Shown here one piece after another: positions 1 to 6,830 of a DNA stretch of 64,000 nucleotides. Every line of letters begins with the position of its first letter. Position 1 is the stretch's first letter. Under the pieces are notes generated by a model. It made no database searches, was not told the DNA's origin, and saw only the letters and a list, made by a program, of their open reading frames with translations. A program made the translations under genes and the position numbers. Source of the DNA: Streptomyces sp. S.PNR 29 (GTDB lineage: Bacteria; Actinomycetota; Actinomycetes; Streptomycetales; Streptomycetaceae); the NCBI RefSeq assembly GCF_030386795.1, contig NZ_JANUQM010000007.1, positions 372,001-436,000 on the forward strand. Direction: 5' to 3'.

Positions 1-118
1 GCCAGCCCCGGTCGGTCAGGGCCAGCGCGTGGTCGGGCTCGCGCTCGTACACGGAGTCATCGACATTGCCCGTTGACTCGCCGTGCCGGACAAGGATGAT
101 GCGCCGTGGTCGTGCCAT
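1..118 (-). CDS. Histidine phosphatase (phosphoglycerate mutase-like) family protein, N-terminal fragment
   Basis: Only the first 39 residues lie in the window; the gene runs off the left edge. The start is ATG, and the protein opens with MARPRRIILVRHGES, the RHG signature of the histidine phosphatase superfamily, in which the His is transiently phosphorylated. Members are phosphoglycerate mutases or broad phosphatases, and the substrate cannot be told from this fragment. It is followed upstream by a gene on the same strand across a 119-nt gap. The family call is sure; the specific function is unknown. Confidence 0.85.
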   Translation of the reverse strand, partial: MARPRRIILVRHGESTGNVDDSVYEREPDHALALTDRGW

Positions 119-237
119 GCCAAAACCCTAGATCGGTTCGCGGTCCGTCGAGCACCGGTAAGGGCTTCATACGGCACAGGTCACACAGATTCTGCACCTC
201 GGGCCACCCGCGGACGCGTGGTCGGCGCGTTGCGGAA

Positions 238-843
238 TCACACGGTCCAGGAGGGCTCCAGGTCCACGATGTCGCCGGTGAGGGCCGCGACGTCGGCCTC
301 CGTCTGGGCTCGCAGGGCGAGCCGCTCCACTCGCTCGGTGCGGTACTTGCCGTGTTCGGCGGCCGACCGCCACATCGACAGCACCAGGAACTCGTTACCC
401 GGCGCCTCGCCGAACAGGCCACGGATCATGCCGGGTGAGCCGGCCATCGCCGGGTTCCAGACCTTCTCCTGCATCAGCACGAAGTGCTCGGCCCGCTCCT
501 CGTGGACACGGCAGAGCGCCACCCGCAGCAGGTCCGTGTCCGTGAATCGCGGCTCGAAGCCGGTCTTCACGTCGAAGCGGTGGTCGAACAGTCTGACCTG
601 GGCGTCCTTGAAGGTGCCCGACTGGGCCGACGCGAGCCGGTCGTGCGAACGCGCCATGAAGGAGTCGTAGAAGGCGCGGCTCTCCCAGAAGGCGAATATG
701 TGCGCCACATCGGGCCGCCCGCGGCTCCAGCCGCCGCCCTGCCCGCGAAAACCCGGCTCCCCCAGAAGCCCCGCCCACTTTCGCTGCCCCCGCTCGAAGC
801 CGCGGCGGTCCACCACGGTGCAGCGAATCCACTTGACCAGCAC
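238..843 (-). CDS. DUF4937/YdbC-like family protein
   Basis: A 201-aa protein starting with GTG (VLVKWIRCTVVDRRGFERGQ). The open frame continues far upstream, but codon bias and the start context favour this GTG. The pattern of short hydrophobic strands with the motifs HIFAFWES and FLVLSMW, repeated in two halves, suggests a duplicated dimeric alpha-beta barrel fold. It matches the YdbC/DUF4937 type of conserved actinobacterial proteins, whose biochemical role is not established. It lies divergent from the TerD gene and may be co-oriented with the histidine phosphatase. The family assignment is from memory of the sequence type and the function is unknown. Confidence 0.7.
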   Translation of the reverse strand: MLVKWIRCTVVDRRGFERGQRKWAGLLGEPGFRGQGGGWSRGRPDVAHIFAFWESRAFYDSFMARSHDRLASAQSGTFKDAQVRLFDHRFDVKTGFEPRFTDTDLLRVALCRVHEERAEHFVLMQEKVWNPAMAGSPGMIRGLFGEAPGNEFLVLSMWRSAAEHGKYRTERVERLALRAQTEADVAALTGDIVDLEPSWTV

Positions 844-999
844 CGCGCCATGGTAAGGCCACGGAGCGTGGCGTCGGTCACTCTCCGGCGGACAGCTCGG
901 CCGCACACGCCCCCGCGCGCGTGGCAGGATGGACAACCGGCCGTTAGTGCTCGGTGGTTGGGGTGGACGGCAGAACCGTGACCGGGGAAGGGGAAGTCT

Positions 1000-1533
1000 G
1001 TGAGCGGCCTCAGCAAGGGAATCGGCAAGGTCGAGATCGCACTGAGGTGGGACCCGAATCCGGCGGGACAGCCGCCCGCCGATCTGGACATCGTCGCCGC
1101 GACCTACCTGGCGAGCGATCCGCACGGCGATCCCGCCTACATGGTGCACTTCGACAGCCGCTCCCCCGACGGCACCATCTATCTCAACCGGGACAGCAAG
1201 GACGGCAAGGGCTTCGGCTACGACGAGGTCATGACGCTGGAGCTCAATCGGCTGGACAGCCGGTACGCGCGCGTGGTGGTGGGTGTCGTCATCCAGCAAC
1301 GCCCCGCGGAACGGACGTTCGTCAGCGTGCTCAACCCGGGCCTGCGCATACGCGAGGGCTACACCGTTCTGGCCGAGGACGACTTCGGCGGTGTCCTCGG
1401 GGCGACGGCGGCGACGGTGGCGGAGTTCGTCCGTGACGAGTCCGGCGCCTGGAACTTCCACGCGGGCGTCCACGGCTTCGAGGGCGACCCGACGACCTTC
1501 ACCAGGACCATGGGCGCGGCGCGCCGGTCCTGA
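1000..1533 (+). CDS. TerD-family tellurium/stress resistance protein
   Basis: A 177-aa protein with a GTG start preceded by the purine-rich RBS gggaaggggaag. It has TerD hallmarks: an N-terminal KVEIALRWDPNP strand, the acidic PPADLDIVA segment expected to bind Ca2+, and the central NRDSKDGKGFGYDEVMTLEL region with the Asp-rich ligands. Ter proteins are widespread in Streptomyces, often in several copies, and are linked to tellurite, stress and development phenotypes; the molecular activity is unclear. It stands alone, not in a ter cluster, with a strong hairpin at its 3' end shared with the convergent nrdJ gene. Confidence 0.88.
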   Translation: MSGLSKGIGKVEIALRWDPNPAGQPPADLDIVAATYLASDPHGDPAYMVHFDSRSPDGTIYLNRDSKDGKGFGYDEVMTLELNRLDSRYARVVVGVVIQQRPAERTFVSVLNPGLRIREGYTVLAEDDFGGVLGATAATVAEFVRDESGAWNFHAGVHGFEGDPTTFTRTMGAARRS

Positions 1534-1554
1534 CGTTCGTACCCGGTTGATGGC

Positions 1555-1587
1555 GGAAGGGCGCCGGCACAAGGCCGGCGCCCTTCC
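1555..1587. terminator. Bidirectional terminator between terD-like gene and nrdJ
   Basis: A perfect 14-bp inverted repeat (arms 1555-1568 and 1574-1587) with a 5-nt loop, lying between two convergent stop codons. It has no long T run, as is normal in Streptomyces. Confidence 0.85.
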
Positions 1588-1604
1588 GTTTCAGGGACTA
1601 CGCG

Positions 1605-4487
1605 TCAGCTGCAGCCGCTGGTCGAGCCGCAGCCCTCGCAGATGTAGCAGGAACCGGCCCGCTGCATCTTGGTGCCGCAGGAGAAGCACAGCGGGGCGTC
1701 GGCCTGGATGCCCAGCTGCATCTCCACCAGTTCGGCACTGGTGTGGGCCTGCTGCGGGGCGGGCTTGGCCGCCTCGGCCTCGGTCCTCGGCCTGCTGACG
1801 GCCTTCAGCTCCTGGGCGCGGGGCGCCGACTGGGCCAGGCCCTCGACGTCGACCTCGTCGTCGGCCGGCTCGTACGAACCGGTCTCCAGGTGGCGCTGGC
1901 GCTCCTCGGCGGAGTGAATGCCGAGCGCGGAACGCGTCTCGAAGGGCAGGAAGTCCAGCGCCAGGCGGCGGAAGATGTAGTCGACGATCGACTGGGCCAT
2001 CCGCACGTCCGGGTCGTCCGTCATACCGGCCGGCTCGAAGCGCATGTTGGTGAACTTCGATACGTACGTCTCCAGCGGCACGCCGTACTGCAGGCCGACG
2101 GAGACCGCGATGGAGAAGGCGTCCATCATGCCCGCGAGGGTCGAGCCCTGCTTGGACATCTTCAGGAAGACCTCGCCGAGACCGTCGTCCGGGTAGGAGT
2201 TGGCGGTCATGTAGCCCTCGGCGCCGCCGACGGTGAACGACGTGGTGATGCCGGGACGTCCCTTCGGGAGGCGCTTGCGGACCGGGCGGTACTCCACGAC
2301 CTTCTCGATCGTGGGCTCCGCGGCGGGCTGCTCCTCGGCCTTCTCCTCCTCCTTCTTCTTGGCGGAGAGAGGCTGGCCGACCTTGCAGTTGTCGCGGTAG
2401 ATGGCGAGCGCCTTGACGCCCAGCTTCCAGGCCTCGAAGTAGATCTCCTCGACCTCCTCGACGGTCGCCGTCTCCGGCATGTTGACCGTCTTGGAGATGG
2501 CGCCGGAGATCCACGGCTGGATCGCGGCCATCATGCGGACGTGCCCCATCGGGGAGATGGCGCGCTCGCCCATGGCACAGTCGAACACCTCGTAGTGCTC
2601 GGGCTTGAGGCCGGGAGCGTCGATCACGTTGCCGTGCTCGGCGATGTGGGCGACGATCGCCTCGACCTGCTCCTCCTGGTAGCCCAGGCGGCGCAGGGCC
2701 TGCGGGACGGTGCCGTTGACGATCTGCATCGAGCCGCCGCCGACCAGCTTCTTGAACTTCACCAGCGCGAGGTCGGGCTCGACACCGGTGGTGTCGCAGG
2801 ACATCGCGAGGCCGATGGTGCCGGTCGGGGCGAGGACGGACGCCTGGGAGTTGCGGAAGCCGTTCTTCTCGCCGAGGCGCAGCACGTCCTGCCAGGCCTC
2901 CGTGGCGGCGGCCCACACCGGGGTGTCCAGGTCGTCCATGCGGACGGCCGTGCCGTTGGCGTCGGCGTGCTGCTTCATGACGCGCTTGTGAGCGTCGGCG
3001 TTGCGGGCGTAGCCGTCGTACGGGCCGACGACCGCGGCGAGTTCGGCGGAGCGGCGGTACGCCGTACCCGTCATCAGGGAGGTGATGGCGCCGGCGAGGG
3101 CACGGCCGCCGTCGGAGTCGTAGGCGTGGCCGGTGGCCATCAGCAGGGCGCCGAGGTTGGCGTAGCCGATGCCGAGCTGGCGGAACGCGCGCGTGTTCTC
3201 GCCGATCTTCTGGGTCGGGAAGTCCGCGAAGCAGATGGAGATGTCCATCGCGGTGATGACCAGCTCGACGACCTTCTGGAAGCGCTCGGTCTCGAAGGAC
3301 TGGTTGCCCAGGCCGTCGTCCTTCAGGAACTTCATCAGGTTCAGCGAGGCCAGGTTGCAGGACGTGTTGTCCAGGTGCATGTACTCGCTGCACGGGTTCG
3401 ACGCGGTGATCCGGCCGGACTCGGGGCAGGTGTGCCAGTTGTTGATGGTGTCGTCGTACTGGATGCCGGGGTCGGCGCAGGCCCAGGCTGCCTCGGCGAT
3501 CTTGCGGAAGAGCGCCTTGGCGTCGACCTCCTCGATGACCTCTCCGGTCATCCGCCCGCGCAGGCCGAAGTTGCCGCCGGCCTCGACCGCCTTCATGAAC
3601 TCGTCGTTCACGCGGACCGAGTTGTTGGCGTTCTGGTACTGGACGGAGGTGATGTCCTCGCCACCCAGGTCCATGTCGAACCCGGCGTCGCGCAGGACGC
3701 GGATCTTCTCCTCCTCCTTGACCTTGGTCTCGATGAAGTCCTCGATGTCCGGGTGGTCCACGTCGAGGACGACCATCTTGGCGGCGCGGCGGGTGGCGCC
3801 ACCGGACTTGATCGTGCCGGCGGAGGCGTCGGCGCCGCGCATGAAGGAGACCGGGCCGGAGGCGTTGCCGCCGGAGGAGAGCAGCTCCTTGGAGGAGCGG
3901 ATGCGGGAGAGGTTCAGGCCGGCACCGGAGCCGCCCTTGAAGATCATGCCCTCTTCCTTGTACCAGTCGAGGATCGACTCCATGGAGTCGTCGACGGACA
4001 GGATGAAGCAGGCGGAGACCTGCTGGGGCTGGGTCGTGCCGACGTTGAACCAGACGGGGCTGTTGAAGCTGAAGATCTGGTGCAGGAGGGCGTACGCCAG
4101 CTCGTGCTCGAAGATCTCGGCGTCGGCGGGCGAGGCGAAGTACTTGTGGTCCTCACCGGCCTTCCGGTACGTCTTCACGATGCGGTCGATCAGCTGCTTG
4201 AGGCTGGTCTCGCGCTGCGGGGTGCCGACGGCACCGCGGAAGTACTTGCTGGTGACGATGTTGACCGCGTTCACCGACCAGAAGTCGGGGAACTCGACGC
4301 CGCGCTGCTCGAAGTTGACCGAGCCGTCGCGCCAGTTGGTCATGACGACGTCACGGCGCTCCCAGGCCACCTCGTCGTAGGGGTGGACCCCAGGGGTGGT
4401 GTGGATGCGCTCGATACGCAGTCCCTTGCCGGCCTTCGTGCTCTTGGCTCGGCTACTCCGTGCCGGACCGCTCGCCGTCTCTGTCAT
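1605..4487 (-). CDS. nrdJ: Adenosylcobalamin-dependent (class II) ribonucleoside-diphosphate reductase
   Basis: A 960-aa enzyme that reduces ribonucleotides to deoxyribonucleotides using a B12-derived thiyl radical, so it works with or without oxygen. Visible hallmarks are SACFILSVDD (redox Cys), the NPCSEY active-site motif, the SCDTTGVEPD segment and a C-terminal Cys-rich tail (CFSCG...CYICEGCG...GCS) that should carry the re-reducing thiols. ATG at 4487 is preceded by ggagg; an in-frame ATG 38 codons upstream has no such support. The length matches the Streptomyces NrdJ (about 961 aa). It follows nrdR by 163 nt, the usual nrdRJ arrangement, so it should fall under the NrdR boxes upstream of nrdR. 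No B12 riboswitch was recognised in front of either gene. Confidence 0.97.
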   Translation of the reverse strand: MTETASGPARSSRAKSTKAGKGLRIERIHTTPGVHPYDEVAWERRDVVMTNWRDGSVNFEQRGVEFPDFWSVNAVNIVTSKYFRGAVGTPQRETSLKQLIDRIVKTYRKAGEDHKYFASPADAEIFEHELAYALLHQIFSFNSPVWFNVGTTQPQQVSACFILSVDDSMESILDWYKEEGMIFKGGSGAGLNLSRIRSSKELLSSGGNASGPVSFMRGADASAGTIKSGGATRRAAKMVVLDVDHPDIEDFIETKVKEEEKIRVLRDAGFDMDLGGEDITSVQYQNANNSVRVNDEFMKAVEAGGNFGLRGRMTGEVIEEVDAKALFRKIAEAAWACADPGIQYDDTINNWHTCPESGRITASNPCSEYMHLDNTSCNLASLNLMKFLKDDGLGNQSFETERFQKVVELVITAMDISICFADFPTQKIGENTRAFRQLGIGYANLGALLMATGHAYDSDGGRALAGAITSLMTGTAYRRSAELAAVVGPYDGYARNADAHKRVMKQHADANGTAVRMDDLDTPVWAAATEAWQDVLRLGEKNGFRNSQASVLAPTGTIGLAMSCDTTGVEPDLALVKFKKLVGGGSMQIVNGTVPQALRRLGYQEEQVEAIVAHIAEHGNVIDAPGLKPEHYEVFDCAMGERAISPMGHVRMMAAIQPWISGAISKTVNMPETATVEEVEEIYFEAWKLGVKALAIYRDNCKVGQPLSAKKKEEEKAEEQPAAEPTIEKVVEYRPVRKRLPKGRPGITTSFTVGGAEGYMTANSYPDDGLGEVFLKMSKQGSTLAGMMDAFSIAVSVGLQYGVPLETYVSKFTNMRFEPAGMTDDPDVRMAQSIVDYIFRRLALDFLPFETRSALGIHSAEERQRHLETGSYEPADDEVDVEGLAQSAPRAQELKAVSRPRTEAEAAKPAPQQAHTSAELVEMQLGIQADAPLCFSCGTKMQRAGSCYICEGCGSTSGCS

Positions 4488-4650
4488 GCCGCCTCCCTGT
4501 ACGGGCGAAAACGCCCTGAAGTGCCCCGTTGTTCCCGTGGCACGGTGTTCTGTCTGGTGTCGCGGGCACCCTCGCTGCCGCCCGCAACAGGTCTTCCTCA
4601 TCGCCGCCGTCCGGCCGGGCCCGGGCTTGCGTCCGGGTCCGGCCCGCCGG

Positions 4651-5220
4651 TCAGTCGGCGGTGCCTGCGGGCTCGGGGACCTGTGCAGCCCCTCCGGACC
4701 CGCGGTCGTCTTCCTGGCTCCCCGCGACAGCGTCCTCGCGCCCCTCGTGATCCCCGTCCTCCGCGGCGGGGTGTCCCGTCTGCTCCCTCAGTTCCGCGAT
4801 CGCGGCCTCGAAGTCGTCGAGCGAGTCGAACGCCCGGTAGACGGAGGCGAACCGCAGATAGGCGACAAGATCGAGCTCCTGCAAGGGCCCGAGTATGGCC
4901 AGCCCCACATCATGAGTGGTCAGCTCGGCGCTTCCGGTGGCCCGTACCGCCTCCTCGACCCGCTGGCCGAGCTGGGCGAGCGCGTCCTCGGTGACGGGCC
5001 GTCCCTGGCATGCCTTGCGCACGCCGTTGATGATCTTGGTGCGGCTGAACGGTTCGGTGACCCCGGACCGCTTGATCACCATGAGCGAGCACGTCTCCAC
5101 GGTCGTGAACCGACGGGAGCAGTCAGGGCACTGGCGACGCCTGCGGATCGACGTGCCGTCGTCGGTCGTACGGCTGTCGACCACACGGCTGTCGGGGTGC
5201 CTGCAGAAGGGGCAGTGCAT
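4651..5220 (-). CDS. nrdR: NrdR, ATP-cone transcriptional repressor of ribonucleotide reductase genes
   Basis: A 189-aa repressor. The zinc ribbon is formed by C3/C6 (CPFC) and C31/C34 (CPDC). An ATP-cone domain follows (about residues 48-138, starting VIKRSGVTEPFSRTKI), which senses ATP/dATP. The C-terminal tail after about residue 155 is acidic and low-complexity. ATG 5220 was preferred over the in-frame TTG at 5229 because the gaggagg RBS is only one nt from the TTG but about ten from the ATG. It is the first gene of nrdRJ and should repress this operon and the class I nrdAB genes through the boxes at 5328-5371. Confidence 0.96.
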   Translation of the reverse strand: MHCPFCRHPDSRVVDSRTTDDGTSIRRRRQCPDCSRRFTTVETCSLMVIKRSGVTEPFSRTKIINGVRKACQGRPVTEDALAQLGQRVEEAVRATGSAELTTHDVGLAILGPLQELDLVAYLRFASVYRAFDSLDDFEAAIAELREQTGHPAAEDGDHEGREDAVAGSQEDDRGSGGAAQVPEPAGTAD

Positions 5221-5327
5221 GGACTCCAACCCTCCTCACAGCAGACTCAATAGCCTCACAGGCCTCTCGGGCCCCATGAAGCAGCCCCAAGCATAGGCGA
5301 TCTCCGAGAGCGCGAAGACCCGGGGGA

Positions 5328-5371
5328 CCACAACTTCTGGGCCGCTGCTGCAATCCAACCACTAGATGTGG
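5328..5371 (-). promoter_or_regulatory. Two NrdR boxes upstream of nrdRJ
   Basis: Two dyad-like 13-mers, ccacaacttctgg (5328-5340) and ccactagatgtgg (5359-5371), lie with starts exactly 31 nt apart, 108-151 nt before the nrdR start. Both resemble the NrdR box (CwAtATaTwGwG core), and paired boxes spaced by three helical turns are the known NrdR architecture. This supports autoregulation of nrdRJ. Confidence 0.8.
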
Positions 5372-5454
5372 GGATTGGCTCATACATCCAGCCGTACACG
5401 CGCGTCGCATCCGTACGGGCGGGTACCGCGCGAGTCGTGCATCGCACCCACCCA

Positions 5455-5500
5455 GGAGTGCACAGCCGTTTCGCTCTCCGGAGTGCACAGCCGTATCGCT
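5455..5500. repeat. 21-nt direct repeat in the nrdR-lexA intergenic region
   Basis: Two copies (5455-5475, 5480-5500) differ at a single base and are separated by 4 nt. They share gtgcacagccgt followed by a tcgct end. The spacing, near 2.5 helical turns, does not suggest a simple tandem operator on one DNA face. Function unknown. Confidence 0.75.
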
Positions 5501-5733
5501 GCGACACATGCGGAGATACCGTGGGCGCCCGGAGGAGGGGGCGTGCGACTCCCGCACAGATGAGAGCCGGTGCCCGCTTGCCGGAATGCCGGATGGCAGA
5601 CTGGAGCGACAACCCACGAGGTCGCCACCCCGGCGGTGAAGGGTACAACAATGGGCCCTTTTGTCCCGCCAGGCACTGCGGTAGCCATACACCCAGACGC
5701 AAGATCACGCCGGGTGATTCGCGTTTTTTCACT

Positions 5734-5747
5734 CGAACGTGTGTTTG
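5734..5747 (+). promoter_or_regulatory. LexA (SOS) box of lexA
   Basis: CGAACGTGTGTTTG fits the Gram-positive/actinobacterial SOS consensus CGAACRNRYGTTYC except for the last base. It lies 61 nt upstream of the lexA start codon, consistent with autorepression. Confidence 0.85.
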
Positions 5748-5807
5748 GCGCAACCTTTCGAAAGCAACTACCGTTGTCCAGCAGGGAGACCATCGAGAGG
5801 GGCCGAC

Positions 5808-6587
5808 GTGACCACCACCGCAGACAGTGCCACCATCACTGCCCAGGACCGCTCCCAGGGCCGATTCGAGCCGGTGCATGCGATGAACGAAGCCACGAAT
5901 ACCGAGGGGCACAAGCGTTCCCTGCCCGGCCGACCTCCAGGCATCCGGGCGGACAGTTCCGGGCTCACCGACCGACAGCGCCGGGTGATCGAGGTCATCA
6001 GGGACTCGGTGCAGCGTCGCGGCTACCCGCCGTCCATGCGGGAGATCGGCCAGGCCGTCGGACTTTCCAGCACCTCTTCCGTCGCACACCAGCTGATGGC
6101 ACTGGAGCGCAAGGGCTTCCTGCGCCGCGACCCGCACCGCCCGCGCGCGTACGAGGTGCGCGGTTCCGACCAGGCCGCCACCGTGCAGCCCACCGACACC
6201 GCGGGCAAGCCGGCCGCGTCGTACGTCCCGCTGGTCGGCCGCATCGCCGCCGGTGGCCCGATCCTCGCCGAGGAGTCCGTCGAGGACGTCTTCCCGCTGC
6301 CCCGACAGCTGGTCGGCGACGGTGAACTGTTCGTGCTGAAGGTGGTCGGCGATTCGATGATCGAGGCCGCCATCTGCGACGGCGACTGGGTCACGGTCCG
6401 CCGCCAGCCGGTCGCCGAGAACGGCGACATCGTGGCCGCGATGCTCGACGGCGAGGCCACCGTCAAGCGCTTCAAGCGCGAGGACGGCCATGTCTGGCTC
6501 CTGCCGCACAACTCGGCGTACGAGCCGATTCCGGGTGACGACGCGACCATCCTGGGCAAGGTCGTGGCGGTGCTGCGGCGCGTGTGA
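5808..6587 (+). CDS. lexA: LexA, SOS-response repressor and self-cleaving protease
   Basis: A 259-aa protein. A winged-helix DNA-binding domain (about 52-115, LTDRQRRVIEVIRDSVQRRGYPPSMREIGQAVGL) is followed by a linker and an S24 peptidase fold. The autocleavage site is Ala148-Gly149 in GRIAAGGP, with catalytic Ser183 (GDSMIEA) and Lys220 (ATVKRF). GTG at 5808 follows gagagggg, an adequate RBS; the first 50 residues are a non-conserved Streptomyces extension and an ATG 25 codons later is an alternative start. The SOS box at 5734-5747 implies autoregulation. RecA at the other end of the window is its co-protease, and a hairpin follows the gene. Confidence 0.97.
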   Translation: MTTTADSATITAQDRSQGRFEPVHAMNEATNTEGHKRSLPGRPPGIRADSSGLTDRQRRVIEVIRDSVQRRGYPPSMREIGQAVGLSSTSSVAHQLMALERKGFLRRDPHRPRAYEVRGSDQAATVQPTDTAGKPAASYVPLVGRIAAGGPILAEESVEDVFPLPRQLVGDGELFVLKVVGDSMIEAAICDGDWVTVRRQPVAENGDIVAAMLDGEATVKRFKREDGHVWLLPHNSAYEPIPGDDATILGKVVAVLRRV

Positions 6588-6623
6588 CGGCTGCGGCGGG
6601 CGGGTGAGCCCCGCTCTTTGACC

Positions 6624-6657
6624 GGGCCCCGGGACCCCTGCGCCGGTTCCGGGGCCC
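6624..6657 (+). terminator. Terminator after lexA
   Basis: Perfect 9-bp arms gggccccgg (6624-6632) and ccggggccc (6649-6657), 36 nt after the lexA stop. Confidence 0.65.
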
Positions 6658-6673
6658 TGTGCTGTCCGGGCTA

Positions 6674-6771
6674 CCTGCGGCCCGTGGGGCTTCCAGTCCC
6701 CTGCGGCTCCTGGCCTCCGGCCCCTTGCGGCGCGTGGCTTCCGGCTCCCTGTGGCGTGTGGCTTCCGACCT
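6674..6771. repeat. Degenerate 24-nt tandem repeat, four units
   Basis: Four imperfect units begin at 6674, 6700, 6724 and 6748, each of the form c(c/t)tgcggc-gtggcttccgg. They lie between lexA and the convergent dinG-like gene. There is no coding signal. It probably arose by slippage in GC-rich DNA. Confidence 0.7.
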
Positions 6772-6830
6772 GGTGACGGATGGACGCGGTCAGGGGTTGG
6801 CCTGTCCCGGCAGTGGGGCAGGCCAACCGA

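Larger units (their letters stand above)
5221..5807. other. Divergent nrdR-lexA regulatory region, 587 bp
   Basis: No supported gene lies here. The nrdR-proximal part holds the two NrdR boxes and the lexA-proximal part holds the SOS box. The centre contains a direct repeat of a 21-nt unit at 5455-5475 and 5480-5500 (one mismatch, 25-nt period) sharing the core gtgcacagccgt. The region is unusually long for such a divergent pair. Confidence 0.7.

Noticed and set aside
238..1572. 444-codon extension of the DUF4937-like gene across the divergent promoter
   Set aside because: The upstream part overlaps the TerD gene antisense and lacks coding character; GTG 843 fits better.
1743..4994. A 1083-codon open frame on the plus strand opposite nrdJ
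   Set aside because: It is antisense to a clear, conserved gene; long antisense frames are expected from GC-rich codon bias, and its product is repetitive with no domain.
5221..5807. Cobalamin riboswitch for nrdJ
   Set aside because: No B12-box core was seen upstream of nrdR or nrdJ; regulation seems to be by NrdR.
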